This document shows positions 20,686 through 31,116 of a stretch of DNA of 64,000 nt, piece by piece; the stretch's first letter is position 1, and the number at the start of each line of letters is the position of its first letter. The notes under the pieces were generated by a model. The model ran no database searches. It saw only the letters and a list, made by a program, of their open reading frames with translations, and had not been told where the DNA came from. Source of the stretch: Prochlorococcus sp. AG-355-G23 (GTDB lineage Bacteria; Cyanobacteriota; Cyanobacteriia; PCC-6307; Cyanobiaceae); contig QCDK01000002.1 in the NCBI GenBank assembly GCA_003278765.1, positions 62,001 through 126,000 of the forward strand, given 5' to 3'. The position numbers and the translations under genes are program-made.

Positions 20686-22707
20686 ATGCCACAAGCTTCA
20701 GAAATTGCCTGGTTAATTCCCGTTTTCCCACTTATTGGAGCAGTGCTTTCTGGCTTAGGACTTATAAGCATTAACAAGAAAATAAATAATTCAAGAGAAA
20801 TTGTTTCTGTAGGTCTGATCTCTTTCGTTGGGATTTCTGCGGTAATTAGTTATAAAGCTTTAATTGAACAAGTTAATGGTTATCATTCCGTAGAAAAATT
20901 ATTTGTATGGGCCAATGCAGGGGATTTCACAATTCCAATGGGATTTGTCCTTGATCCTTTGGGAAGTGTAATGCTTGCGTTAGTAACTACTATAACTTTG
21001 CTGGTAATGATTTACTCTCATGGTTACATGGCGCATGACAAAGGTTATGTCAGATTTTTTACATATTTAGCATTATTTAGTAGTTCAATGATGGGATTAA
21101 TAGTTAGTCCGAATTTATTAGAAATTTATGTTTTTTGGGAATTAGTTGGGATGTGTTCTTATTTATTAGTTGGTTTTTGGTATGACAGGGATGGCGCTGC
21201 ACACGCTGCACAAAAAGCATTTGTTGTTAATAGAGTGGGAGATTTTGGTTTATTACTAGGAATTCTTGGCCTATTTTGGGCAACAAATAGTTTTGATTTT
21301 AATGAAATAGCTAATGAAATTTCTCAATCGATATCTGACCATTCGATACCCATTTGGGCTGCTTTATTACTTTGTTTTTTAGTTTTTCTAGGGCCAATGG
21401 CTAAATCCGCTCAGTTTCCTCTTCATGTGTGGTTACCTGACGCAATGGAAGGTCCCACACCAATTTCTGCGCTTATCCATGCTGCAACAATGGTTGCAGC
21501 AGGAATCTTTCTTGTAGCAAGACTTCAACCTTTGTATTCAATATTCCCCTCTATTCAGTTCATTATTGCTTTAGTTGGTACCATTACTTGTTTTTTAGGA
21601 GCCTCTATAGCTTTGACCCAAATGGATTTAAAAAAGGGTTTAGCATACAGCACAGTTTCTCAGCTTGGGTATATGATGCTAGCAATGGGTTGTGGAGCAC
21701 CAATTGCAGGAATTTTTCATTTAGTGACTCATGCTTGCTTTAAAGCAATGCTATTTTTGGGATCTGGTTCAGTAATACATGCTATGGAAGAAGTAGTTGG
21801 CCATCAGCCTGTATTAGCTCAAGATATGAGATTGATGGGCGGTTTAAGAAAAAAAATGCCTTATACATCAACAACATTTTTAATAGGTTGTGTAGCAATT
21901 AGTGGAATTCCCCCATTGGCAGGTTTTTGGAGTAAAGACGAGATACTCGGAAATGCTTTTATATCATTTCCAGCTTTTTGGTTTGTAGGACTTCTAACAG
22001 CAGGTATGACTGCTTTTTATATGTTTAGGCTTTATTTCTTGACATTTGAAGGAGATTTCAGAGGGGAGAATAAAGAATTGCAAAAACAGCTTCTAATAGC
22101 CTCCAAAACAAATATAGATGATGAAAATGAAGAAGAGCATGAAAAACATGGCTCTATTCATGAGTCACCCTGGTCAATGACATTCCCCTTGGTATTTCTA
22201 GCTGTACCGTCTGTAATAATTGGTTTTATGGGACTTCCATGGGATAGCAAAATTGCATATTTACTAGATCATGAAGAAGCAGAGACTGCTGCAAAAGCCT
22301 TCGAATTAAAAGAATTTTTGCCTTTAGCACTTGCTTCAATACTTATTGCATCAGCTGGAATCATTATTGCTTATCAGGCATATTTTGTGAAAAAAATTAA
22401 TTTATCAGTTTTATTTGCCGAAAAGTTTCCTAGTATCAACCGATTTTTATCCAATAAATGGTACCTAGATGATATTAATGAAAAACTTTTTGTTAAGGGT
22501 AGTAGAAAACTTGCTAAAGAAGTTTTAGAGGTTGATTCTAAAGTTGTTGATGGCGTTGTAAACCTTACCGGACTTGTAACTTTAGGTAGTGGAGAAGGTC
22601 TAAAATATTTTGAGACTGGTAGGGCTCAATTTTATGCGCTTATTGTTTTTGGAGGAGTCATTTTACTAGTTGCTATATTTGGTTTTCAATCTCCTCAAGT
22701 ATCTTAA
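20686..22707 (+). CDS. ndhF: NAD(P)H-quinone oxidoreductase subunit 5 (NdhF)
   Basis: Complex I ND5-type TM protein; WLPDAMEGPTPISALIHAATMVAAG. Confidence 0.95.
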   Translation: MPQASEIAWLIPVFPLIGAVLSGLGLISINKKINNSREIVSVGLISFVGISAVISYKALIEQVNGYHSVEKLFVWANAGDFTIPMGFVLDPLGSVMLALVTTITLLVMIYSHGYMAHDKGYVRFFTYLALFSSSMMGLIVSPNLLEIYVFWELVGMCSYLLVGFWYDRDGAAHAAQKAFVVNRVGDFGLLLGILGLFWATNSFDFNEIANEISQSISDHSIPIWAALLLCFLVFLGPMAKSAQFPLHVWLPDAMEGPTPISALIHAATMVAAGIFLVARLQPLYSIFPSIQFIIALVGTITCFLGASIALTQMDLKKGLAYSTVSQLGYMMLAMGCGAPIAGIFHLVTHACFKAMLFLGSGSVIHAMEEVVGHQPVLAQDMRLMGGLRKKMPYTSTTFLIGCVAISGIPPLAGFWSKDEILGNAFISFPAFWFVGLLTAGMTAFYMFRLYFLTFEGDFRGENKELQKQLLIASKTNIDDENEEEHEKHGSIHESPWSMTFPLVFLAVPSVIIGFMGLPWDSKIAYLLDHEEAETAAKAFELKEFLPLALASILIASAGIIIAYQAYFVKKINLSVLFAEKFPSINRFLSNKWYLDDINEKLFVKGSRKLAKEVLEVDSKVVDGVVNLTGLVTLGSGEGLKYFETGRAQFYALIVFGGVILLVAIFGFQSPQVS

Positions 22708-22792
22708 TTACAATTGTGTGTCTTCACTGTCCATTGGGGTGAAAAAATACAGAAAATTTCTAGACTTTATTTAAGATAAATTTCTTATTAAA

Positions 22793-24433
22793 TTGAGTAC
22801 TTATTTTTATACACATTTTGCGACACAAATGTTGGGAACTTTGGGAGCTGGTTTGTCTAATTTTCCCTGGTTATCTGCTTCAATTTTATTCCCAATTGGT
22901 AGTTCATTTGTGATACCTTTTTTTCCAGATAAAGGCGATGGCAAAGAGGTGAGATGGTTTGCATTGTCTATTGCTTTAACTACTTTTTTAATAACTGTAG
23001 GTTCATATATAAATGGCTTTGATATTAGTAATGAAAATGTTCAACTTAAAGAAAATATTAGCTGGCTCCCTGATTTAGGTCTTACTTGGTCTGTTGGCGC
23101 TGATGGCATGTCTATGCCGTTAATATTATTAACTAGTTTTATAACTGCTTTAGCAGTTCTTGCTGCATGGCCAGTAAAGTTCAAACCAAAGTTATTTTTC
23201 TTTTTAATATTGGTTATGGACGGTGGGCAAATCGCGGTGTTTGCTGTTCAAGATATGCTTTTATTCTTTCTAACTTGGGAACTTGAGTTAATTCCCGTTT
23301 ATTTATTACTGGCTATATGGGGTGGCAAAAATCGGCAATATGCAGCAACAAAATTCATTATTTATACAGCTGGTAGTTCTATTTTCATTCTTCTTGCTGC
23401 GTTAGCAATGGGTTTCTATGGTACAGAAATTCCTAACTTTGAGTTTTCTCACTTGGCAGCTCAAGATTTTAGTCAAAAATTCCAAATATTATGTTACGTA
23501 GGGCTTTTAATTGCATTTGGCGTGAAACTTCCAATAGTACCCCTCCATACTTGGCTCCCAGATGCTCATGGAGAGGCCACAGCCCCAGTTCATATGCTTC
23601 TAGCAGGAATTTTATTAAAGATGGGAGGATATGCCCTTTTAAGATTTAATGCACAATTATTACCCGTTGCTCATGCTCAATTTGCTCCATTATTAATAGT
23701 TCTAGGGGTAGTCAATATTATTTATGCTGCATTAACTTCTTTTGCTCAAAGAAATCTTAAAAGAAAAATTGCATATAGTTCGATAAGTCATATGGGTTTC
23801 GTTCTTATTGGAATAGGAAGTTTTAGTAGCCTTGGAACAAGTGGAGCTATGCTGCAAATGGTTAGTCATGGATTAATCGGTGCAAGTTTATTTTTTCTGG
23901 TGGGTGCTACCTATGACAGAACAAAGACTCTTAAACTTGATGAAATGAGTGGGGTAGGACAAAAAATGAGAATCATGTTTGCCCTATGGACTGCTTGCTC
24001 CCTGGCTTCTCTGGCTTTACCTGGTATGAGTGGATTTGTTTCCGAATTGATGGTATTTACAGGATTTGTTACTGATGAAGTGTATACACTTTCTTTTAGG
24101 GTAGTGATGGCCTCTTTAGCAGCTATCGGTGTAATACTTACTCCTATTTATCTACTTTCAATGTTAAGAGAAATTTTCTTTGGTAAAGAAAATCCTAAAT
24201 TAATCGAAGAACGAAAACTTATAGATGCAGAGCCAAGGGAAGTTTATATTATTGCCTGTTTACTTTTACCGATTATTGGAATAGGTTTATACCCAAGATT
24301 AGTAACTGAAAGTTATATTGCATCTATCAATAATTTAGTCGATAGAGATTTAACTGCAATTAAAAGTGCTGCTAAAGCAAATATTTTTTCAGGAACAAAA
24401 AAAAATGACATCCTAAAAGCTCCAACAATATAA
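22793..24433 (+). CDS. ndhD: NAD(P)H-quinone oxidoreductase subunit 4 (NdhD)
   Basis: [31 protein letters not shown]; follows ndhF. Confidence 0.95.
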   Translation: MSTYFYTHFATQMLGTLGAGLSNFPWLSASILFPIGSSFVIPFFPDKGDGKEVRWFALSIALTTFLITVGSYINGFDISNENVQLKENISWLPDLGLTWSVGADGMSMPLILLTSFITALAVLAAWPVKFKPKLFFFLILVMDGGQIAVFAVQDMLLFFLTWELELIPVYLLLAIWGGKNRQYAATKFIIYTAGSSIFILLAALAMGFYGTEIPNFEFSHLAAQDFSQKFQILCYVGLLIAFGVKLPIVPLHTWLPDAHGEATAPVHMLLAGILLKMGGYALLRFNAQLLPVAHAQFAPLLIVLGVVNIIYAALTSFAQRNLKRKIAYSSISHMGFVLIGIGSFSSLGTSGAMLQMVSHGLIGASLFFLVGATYDRTKTLKLDEMSGVGQKMRIMFALWTACSLASLALPGMSGFVSELMVFTGFVTDEVYTLSFRVVMASLAAIGVILTPIYLLSMLREIFFGKENPKLIEERKLIDAEPREVYIIACLLLPIIGIGLYPRLVTESYIASINNLVDRDLTAIKSAAKANIFSGTKKNDILKAPTI

Positions 24434-24556
24434 TTTTTTAAATTAATGCAATATTGTTTGGCATTAAATAAATTAAAAGATATCTTGTGAGTAGATTTTA
24501 TCTATTTTAAAATACCTTATTTCAATCCTATTGATAGGCAACAATTAGGCCCTAGA

Positions 24557-25378
24557 TTGTTGATTAAGTTTCTTCAAGATGCCGCAGGTAAAGGTGAGCT
24601 TGATCCATGGGATATTGATGTAATAAGTGTAATTGATAGTTTTTTAGAGCAATACACTTATAGTTTCAATACATCTCTAAATAGTAATAACTCATATCAA
24701 AAAGATTTAGCTGAGACAAGCGAAGCATTTTTTGCGGCTTCCGTACTAGTTAATTTAAAAGCGCAGGTTTTGGAATCTGATGTTTTTAAAGAAAATTCTT
24801 CAGACTTTGAAGATGAATTTGATTTGGATGATCAAGATTGGATAGATAAAGAATTTGATATCCCAAAATATCCTGAAAAATATCTAAGAAGAAGATCAAT
24901 TGCCCAACCAATTCTTAAACGTACAACAACCTTGGGAGAACTTGTAAGTCAGTTAGAGTCTATAGCAGAAGTTATAGAAACCCAAGATCTTCTGCTTATG
25001 AAGAGAAAAAGAAATAAAAAATATTCTGATAAGGCTTTAATCTCACAAGTAAAATCTTTGGCACATCGCGAGAAACTTCCAGAAACAACTAAAGCATTGG
25101 GGAAATTTATTGAAGGATGGGAAAAAGCATTACAATGGACCGATTTTGAATATTTAGTCAAAGAATGGCAAACAGTTGTAAAAAATGACTTAGATAAAGA
25201 TCGTTTGGGAGTTTTTTGGGCTTTGTTATTTTTATCGTCTGAAAACAAAATTGAAATCAAACAAATTAATTCCTTATATGGTCCAATTCAAATTAAAAGA
25301 ATAATACCTGATGGTGGCTTAGCTCAACTTCCCATAGAAAATCTTGAGGTAAGTAATGTCTCTTCCTCGGCTGCTTAG
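24557..25378 (+). CDS. scpA: segregation/condensation protein A (N-terminus uncertain)
   Basis: LLIKFLQDAAGKGELDPWDIDVISVID; the frame stays open upstream to the TGA at 24488. Confidence 0.85.
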   Translation: MLIKFLQDAAGKGELDPWDIDVISVIDSFLEQYTYSFNTSLNSNNSYQKDLAETSEAFFAASVLVNLKAQVLESDVFKENSSDFEDEFDLDDQDWIDKEFDIPKYPEKYLRRRSIAQPILKRTTTLGELVSQLESIAEVIETQDLLLMKRKRNKKYSDKALISQVKSLAHREKLPETTKALGKFIEGWEKALQWTDFEYLVKEWQTVVKNDLDKDRLGVFWALLFLSSENKIEIKQINSLYGPIQIKRIIPDGGLAQLPIENLEVSNVSSSAA

Positions 25379-25425
25379 AAGCTTAATAGTAATAAAGTAT
25401 AATTTTAAAAATTGGTTTTGAATTT

Positions 25426-26604
25426 ATGAAGGCAATGATACTTGCGGCAGGTAAAGGTACACGTGTTCAGCCTATTACTCATGTTATTCCAAAACCGATG
25501 ATTCCGATTTTACAAAAACCTGTTATGGAGTTTCTCTTGGAACTTTTAAGAGAACATAACTTTAAGGAAATAATGGTAAATGTTTCTCATCTTGCTGAAG
25601 AAATTGAAAATTATTTTAGAGATGGGCAAAGATTTGGAGTAGAAATTGCTTATAGTTTTGAAGGAAGAATTGAAGACGGGGAACTAATAGGTGATGCTTT
25701 AGGATCCGCAGGAGGATTAAAAAAAATTCAGGATTTTCAAAATTTCTTTGATGAAACTTTTGTTGTGTTATGTGGTGATGCATTAGTTGATTTAGATTTA
25801 ACTCAAGCTGTTAAAAAACATAAGCAGAAAGGAGCGATTGCGAGCTTGATAACAAAGAAGGTAACTAGAGATCAAGTATCAAGTTACGGTGTTGTAGTGT
25901 CTGATGAAAATGGGAGAATAAAGGCTTTTCAGGAAAAGCCAACAGTTGATCAAGCTTTAAGTGACTCTATAAATACAGGAATTTATCTTTTCGAACCCGA
26001 AATTTTTAATTACATACCTTCAGCAGAGAAATTTGATATTGGGGCTGATCTTTTCCCTAAACTTGTTCAAATGGATTTACCATTTTTTGCATTACCAATG
26101 GATTTTGAATGGGTAGATATTGGAAAAGTTCCTGATTATTGGACTGCCATTAGAAATGTATTACAAGGAAAAGTAAGACAAGTGCAAATACCTGGTAAGG
26201 AAATAAAACCCGGAGTTTTTACTGGTTTGAATGTAGCGGCTAACTGGGAAAAGGTTAATATTACCGGGCCGGTTTATATAGGAGGTATGACTAGGATCGA
26301 GGATGGAGCAACTATTATTGGACCTTCCATGATTGGACCAAGTTGTTGTATTTGCGAGGGCGCAACTATAGATAACTCAATTATTTTTGATTATTCTAAA
26401 ATTGGTAAAGGTGTAAGACTTATGGATAAGTTAGTGTTTGGTAAATATTGTGTTGGGAAAAATGGAGATCATTTTGATTTGCAAGATGCATCTTTAGATT
26501 GGTTAATAGCTGATTCAAGAAGATCTGATTTGACTGAGCCATCGCCTCAACAGAAAGCTATGGCAGAATTATTAGGTACTGATTTGATTAATATTCCAGA
26601 TTAA
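25426..26604 (+). CDS. NDP-sugar pyrophosphorylase (mannose-1-phosphate guanylyltransferase-like)
   Basis: MKAMILAAGKGTRVQPIT; left-handed beta-helix hexapeptide region near C-terminus. Confidence 0.9.
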   Translation: MKAMILAAGKGTRVQPITHVIPKPMIPILQKPVMEFLLELLREHNFKEIMVNVSHLAEEIENYFRDGQRFGVEIAYSFEGRIEDGELIGDALGSAGGLKKIQDFQNFFDETFVVLCGDALVDLDLTQAVKKHKQKGAIASLITKKVTRDQVSSYGVVVSDENGRIKAFQEKPTVDQALSDSINTGIYLFEPEIFNYIPSAEKFDIGADLFPKLVQMDLPFFALPMDFEWVDIGKVPDYWTAIRNVLQGKVRQVQIPGKEIKPGVFTGLNVAANWEKVNITGPVYIGGMTRIEDGATIIGPSMIGPSCCICEGATIDNSIIFDYSKIGKGVRLMDKLVFGKYCVGKNGDHFDLQDASLDWLIADSRRSDLTEPSPQQKAMAELLGTDLINIPD

Positions 26605-27478
26605 GATTAGCTTTTTCAATAATCTCAGGAATTAAATGCTCTGATTTTACGGCCATTAAATGAACACCATTTGCGATATTCATAAAATCATGAGCTTGTT
26701 CAGCTGCAATTTTAATGCCTTCTTGAAATGGCTCTTTAGCATCTTTAAGACGATTTAAGATATTTTCAGGAATGTTTGCACCCGGAACGTATTTGTTTAT
26801 AAAGAGAGCGTTTTTGTAAGACTTTAATAGGAATACACCTGCTATTACAGGAATTTCAAGAGGCTTGCTAATTGTTTCACAAAACTCTATCAAATTTTCT
26901 TTTTCCATAACCATTTGAGTTTGTATAAATCCAGCTCCAGCCTCTTTTTTCTTTCTCATTCTATTTCCTAGACTTCTTTTATTTTTGCAATTTGGATCAG
27001 CTGCAGCACCTGCAAAAATAAATGTTTTTTTATCGGAAAGTTCTCCTAGATTAGGATCAATTCCTTTATTAAACGCCTGAATTTGTTGAAGCAATCTAAC
27101 AGACTCAAACTCATGTACGGCCTTGGCATCTTGTTGATCCCCAACTTTTACTGAATCACCGGTAATGCATAGGATGTTTTTGATTCCTAAAGCATTGGCT
27201 CCAAGAATGTCTGATTGTAAAGCAATTTTATTACGATCTCTGCATGATATTTGCATTATAGGTTCTATCCCATTTTCTAGTAATAGTTTGGACATTGCCA
27301 AGCTGCACATTCTCATTACAGCCCTACTTCCGTCGGTTATGTTAACAGCATGTACCTTATCTTTCAAAAGTTGTGCTATCTTAAGAGATCTTATGGGGCT
27401 TCCACCTCTGGGCGGCATTAACTCTGCTGTTATTACCTTAGATTTTTTTTCTAAAGTCTGCTGAAGTTTTGATTTCAA
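26588..27478 (-). CDS. metF: methylenetetrahydrofolate reductase
   Basis: ITAELMPPRGG, NITDGSRAVMRMCSLAMS, FIFAGAAADPN. Confidence 0.85.
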   Translation of the reverse strand: MKSKLQQTLEKKSKVITAELMPPRGGSPIRSLKIAQLLKDKVHAVNITDGSRAVMRMCSLAMSKLLLENGIEPIMQISCRDRNKIALQSDILGANALGIKNILCITGDSVKVGDQQDAKAVHEFESVRLLQQIQAFNKGIDPNLGELSDKKTFIFAGAAADPNCKNKRSLGNRMRKKKEAGAGFIQTQMVMEKENLIEFCETISKPLEIPVIAGVFLLKSYKNALFINKYVPGANIPENILNRLKDAKEPFQEGIKIAAEQAHDFMNIANGVHLMAVKSEHLIPEIIEKANLNLEY

Positions 27479-27555
27479 TTGCTTTTGTTTTCTATTAGAT
27501 TAACAAGTGTAGTTGGATTGCTAAACTTAATTAATATAAAAAAGGAACTGTTTAA

Positions 27556-27834
27556 ATGCAAATGGTTGATGAAGAAGTAAACAACATTGATATGATGGGT
27601 CTCTCAGCAAGAGAGATGGAAATCATTGATCTCGTAGCTGATGGTCTTACAAATCAAGAAATTGCTGTAAAACTAACTATTAGTAAACGAACTGTTGATA
27701 ATCATGTAAGTAATATGTTTACAAAAACTGGTTCTAAAAACAGAGTAGCACTTTTGAATTGGGCAATGGACAACGGAAAGATTTGTAGAGATGGGTTTAA
27801 TTGTTGTACACTTCCAGACTCTGATCAAGATTAG
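27556..27834 (+). CDS. pedR: small LuxR-type HTH regulator, PedR-like
   Basis: LSAREMEIIDLVADGLTNQEIAVKLTISKRTVDNHVSNMFTKTG plus C-terminal ICRDGFNCCTLP Cys motif. Confidence 0.75.
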   Translation: MQMVDEEVNNIDMMGLSAREMEIIDLVADGLTNQEIAVKLTISKRTVDNHVSNMFTKTGSKNRVALLNWAMDNGKICRDGFNCCTLPDSDQD

Positions 27835-27985
27835 TATATCCCTTTACTTTTTTTGTATCTTTAGCCAAATCCATTAGACAATAATTTGTAGAACCTAATT
27901 CGAAGAGTTCAGCATATGCAATACATGCATCCTTGTCTGAATCAACAAATCTCAATATTCCTTCTTTGTCGTATAGACCATACAT
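27797..27985 (-). CDS. small conserved-looking hypothetical protein (62 aa)
   Basis: ORF overlapping the pedR 3' end by 38 bp; balanced composition (MYGLYDKEGILRFVDSDKDACIAYAELFELGSTNYCLMDL). Confidence 0.6.
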   Translation of the reverse strand: MYGLYDKEGILRFVDSDKDACIAYAELFELGSTNYCLMDLAKDTKKVKGYTNLDQSLEVYNN

Positions 27986-28075
27986 CTGAAGAAAATAAAA
28001 AATAGTTTGCTTAAATATAAAGAAAATATAAAGGATGAATAGCTCCTCTGCCTAGTTTCTTTTTAAAGTTGTTAA

Positions 28076-28549
28076 TTATTCTTCTTTCCACCCTGAAAAA
28101 GGATTGTTGGCAAGACTGAAATTGGAGTAATGGGTCAGCCCTGTAATTTCTTTTGAAATGAAAGATGGAATAATTAAATCTTCCTCTTCATAAGAAAGTT
28201 CAATTTCTGCAATTTCAAGTGGATAATTATTTTCTTTAAAGCAATCTATAATCCAAGATTTTTTTTCGATTTCTAGAAAGTATCTATCTTTTTTAATTTT
28301 GTTTGAAAGATTTGACATTATTGTCTCAGCATCGCTTCGTGGAATGGAGTATTCAAATTCAAAGTTGGTAAAACCCTTGATATGTTTTTTAAGTGTAATT
28401 TTAGAGTTTTTGCCTATAAGCCTTACCCTAATAATCCAACCATCTAAACTTTTGGAAAAATATCCTTGTTCAATATAAACTTTTTTATTTATGAATTCTT
28501 TCCAATTATCATTTTTTATAAGAAATCTTCTCTCTATCTCAAAGGCCAT
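28076..28549 (-). CDS. CYTH-domain protein / triphosphate tunnel metalloenzyme
   Basis: N-terminal FEIERRFLI (ExExK-like), IRVRLIGKNSKITLKK, LEIAEIEL. Confidence 0.88.
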   Translation of the reverse strand: MAFEIERRFLIKNDNWKEFINKKVYIEQGYFSKSLDGWIIRVRLIGKNSKITLKKHIKGFTNFEFEYSIPRSDAETIMSNLSNKIKKDRYFLEIEKKSWIIDCFKENNYPLEIAEIELSYEEEDLIIPSFISKEITGLTHYSNFSLANNPFSGWKEE

Positions 28550-29461
28550 TTAATTTTTGAAATTTTTTGGAGACAAATCGCCTTTCCAATCTAGTTTTTT
28601 TATTAAGGTATTATAGTAACTTGTGCTTTTTTTAAACTTTATTATTTTGCAGGGTGATTCCCCTTTCTTGATCTCACAATAATAATTTTCCTTAATGGTC
28701 ATACATTTTGAACCGTCAGTCCATAATTTAATTTCCCCTTTACTTTTTTTTACTGGCTTAATGATTACCGTACTTGTATTAGGTATGACGATTGGTCTAC
28801 TAGCCAAACTCATTGGGCATATAGGGTTAATAATCATTCCATCTATACTAGGATGTACTATTGGCCCTCCTGCAGCCATTGAGTAGGCTGTTGAACCCGT
28901 AGTTGTAGCTACAATCAATCCATCACCTTTATATTCATTTACTTTCTCATTATCTATTTCAATTTGTATTTGGTTGGTCGGAGAAATATCTTCTTCAACG
29001 GATTTAAAATAAAAATCATTTAAGGCGTTGTAGCTTTTTATGTTTTTTTTCTCAGAACTTGTCTCCTCAATACAAACATTGCAATTTAATCTATTACGAA
29101 AGTCAATTAAATATTCTTCGTTTTCTAGGATTTCAATAAAAGATTTGTCAAATAAAAATTCTTTCTCTTGAGTAAGAAAACCCAAATTACCTCCAATATT
29201 AATACTCAACAAAGGAATATCATAATCAGCTAATGCATTTGCACATTTCAGGAAGGTTCCATCTCCACCAAGAACTATGCCGATATTTGGTTGTGATTCT
29301 GAATTAGAAAAATATTTTTCAATTTCATTTTTATGAAAATCACTTTCAATCCTGTTTGATTTAATATTTTTTGCTTTAAGAACTTCTTCACAGAATTTTG
29401 AAGCCTCTTGGGCTATAGAACTATCTGAACGATATACAATAAGCACTAATGAAAGTTTCAT
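28550..29461 (-). CDS. nadK: NAD kinase
   Basis: [43 protein letters not shown]. Confidence 0.95.
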   Translation of the reverse strand: MKLSLVLIVYRSDSSIAQEASKFCEEVLKAKNIKSNRIESDFHKNEIEKYFSNSESQPNIGIVLGGDGTFLKCANALADYDIPLLSINIGGNLGFLTQEKEFLFDKSFIEILENEEYLIDFRNRLNCNVCIEETSSEKKNIKSYNALNDFYFKSVEEDISPTNQIQIEIDNEKVNEYKGDGLIVATTTGSTAYSMAAGGPIVHPSIDGMIINPICPMSLASRPIVIPNTSTVIIKPVKKSKGEIKLWTDGSKCMTIKENYYCEIKKGESPCKIIKFKKSTSYYNTLIKKLDWKGDLSPKNFKN

Positions 29462-29470
29462 TTAATGCTT

Positions 29471-29791
29471 TTACCATTTTAATAAATTAAAACTTTCCAT
29501 ATCTACAGTCACCCTATTCCTATAAAGAGATAACAATATAGCTAATCCAACGGCTGCTTCTGCGGCAGCAACAGTAATCACAAAAATTGTAAAAACTTGT
29601 CCTTGAATTAAATTATTATCAATATAGGAAGAAAACGCCATCAAGTTTATATTTACCGCATTGAGCATTAATTCAATGCTCATAAGAACTCTGACTGCAT
29701 TTCTGCTATTTAATAATCCCCAAATACCAATGCAAAATAGTGCTGAAGAAACTATTAAAAAAGCTTGAAGAGGAATTGATTCTAAATTCAT
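29471..29791 (-). CDS. ndhE: NAD(P)H-quinone oxidoreductase subunit 4L (NdhE)
   Basis: [29 protein letters not shown]. Confidence 0.95.
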   Translation of the reverse strand: MNLESIPLQAFLIVSSALFCIGIWGLLNSRNAVRVLMSIELMLNAVNINLMAFSSYIDNNLIQGQVFTIFVITVAAAEAAVGLAILLSLYRNRVTVDMESFNLLKW

Positions 29792-29809
29792 AATAAGAAA
29801 ATCAAAAGG

Positions 29810-30409
29810 TTAATTTTTATTTGTAAGTAATGGTTCTGATGATTTTTCAATTAACTCTTGATCAACAGGAAGTCCTGTTGAAATATCTTTGCTCATTACA
29901 TCTCTTCTAGCTAAGACAATAGCCCCAATCATTGCCATTAAAAGTAAGACTGAAGCTACTTCAAATGGGAGTAAATAATCACTAAAAAGATGTTCACCAA
30001 TCCTAATAGTTGACTCTTCTCCAATAGAGTTTTGAGGACTTGATAGGCTCCATACATTTGTCAAGTCAACTCTTATTAAGAGGCTTAGAAGGGTTAAACA
30101 TATCGATGTTGATATAACTCTTCTCGATTTAATGTCATTGATAGGCTTTAAATCTTCTTTTTTATTGACTAGCATAATCGCAAAAATTATTAATACATTC
30201 ACTGCACCCACATAAACTAAAACTTGTGCTGCAGCAACAAAACTTGCATTTAATAGAAGATATAATCCTGCAACACTCATGAAAACTCCACCAAGCAGAA
30301 AGGCTGAATAAACAATACTTTCGAGAAACACAACACCGAGTGCTCCAATAATGACAACTAAAGATAAAACTGTAAAACAAATAAATTGTGTTGTTATGGC
30401 AATGGACAT
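29810..30409 (-). CDS. ndhG: NAD(P)H-quinone oxidoreductase subunit 6 (NdhG)
   Basis: ND6-type TM protein; LVYVGAVNVLIIFAIML. Confidence 0.94.
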   Translation of the reverse strand: MSIAITTQFICFTVLSLVVIIGALGVVFLESIVYSAFLLGGVFMSVAGLYLLLNASFVAAAQVLVYVGAVNVLIIFAIMLVNKKEDLKPINDIKSRRVISTSICLTLLSLLIRVDLTNVWSLSSPQNSIGEESTIRIGEHLFSDYLLPFEVASVLLLMAMIGAIVLARRDVMSKDISTGLPVDQELIEKSSEPLLTNKN

Positions 30410-30421
30410 AAATTATGGAAA

Positions 30422-31048
30422 TTAATTAGTTGGATTAGAAACTTTATCTATATTTTCATTGGATTCAGGCCTCATCCAATCATAAACTTCTTCAGGTAAT
30501 TTACCAACTCTTGCATTTGAAGCTGGGATTTCATGAGGGTCCATGACACCTTTAGGAAGATAGGCAAGTTCCCTTAGAGGTTTAACTGAAGGATCTGTTG
30601 TAACATTTGTGGGTAGTCTGCCAAGTGCAACATTATCGAAATTTAAATTGTGTCTGTCAAAAGTAGCTAATTCATATTCTTCGGTCATTGATAGACAATT
30701 AGTTGGGCAATATTCAACACAATTTCCACAAAAAATACAAACTCCAAAATCTATTGAATAGTTTCTAAGTTCCTTTTTTTTGGTTTCTTTATTCATTACC
30801 CAATCTACTACTGGGAGATTTATGGGACATACTCTCACACAAACTTCACAAGCAATACATTTATCAAATTCATAATGTATCCTTCCTCTATATCTTTCAG
30901 AAGGTATTAATTTTTCATATGGATATTGAACAGTAACAGGTCTTCTTCGAAGATGATCAAAAGTTACCGATAAACCATTGTATAAATATTTGCCAGCATT
31001 AAATGCTTCTTTGATATAGCTATTTATTTGTTGAAGGAAATTGTTCAT
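30422..31048 (-). CDS. ndhI: NAD(P)H-quinone oxidoreductase subunit I (2x[4Fe-4S])
   Basis: [13 protein letters not shown] and [13 protein letters not shown]. Confidence 0.96.
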   Translation of the reverse strand: MNNFLQQINSYIKEAFNAGKYLYNGLSVTFDHLRRRPVTVQYPYEKLIPSERYRGRIHYEFDKCIACEVCVRVCPINLPVVDWVMNKETKKKELRNYSIDFGVCIFCGNCVEYCPTNCLSMTEEYELATFDRHNLNFDNVALGRLPTNVTTDPSVKPLRELAYLPKGVMDPHEIPASNARVGKLPEEVYDWMRPESNENIDKVSNPTN

Positions 31049-31116
31049 TTCGAAAAATTTACTTAGTTATTTTATTTTAGTGGAATAATTTTGGATTTAA
31101 GTATTTTTACTTAAAT

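Noticed and set aside
24443-24467. TTAATGC-N11-GCATTAA inverted repeat after ndhD
   Set aside because: Long loop and no T-tract; too weak to call a terminator or operator.
27999-28031. Near-tandem AAATATAAAG repeat upstream of the 62-aa ORF
   Set aside because: Low-complexity A/T sequence; no further support.
30162-30380. 72-aa Cys/Ser-rich ORF on - strand
   Set aside because: Alternative frame within ndhG on the same strand; no independent support.
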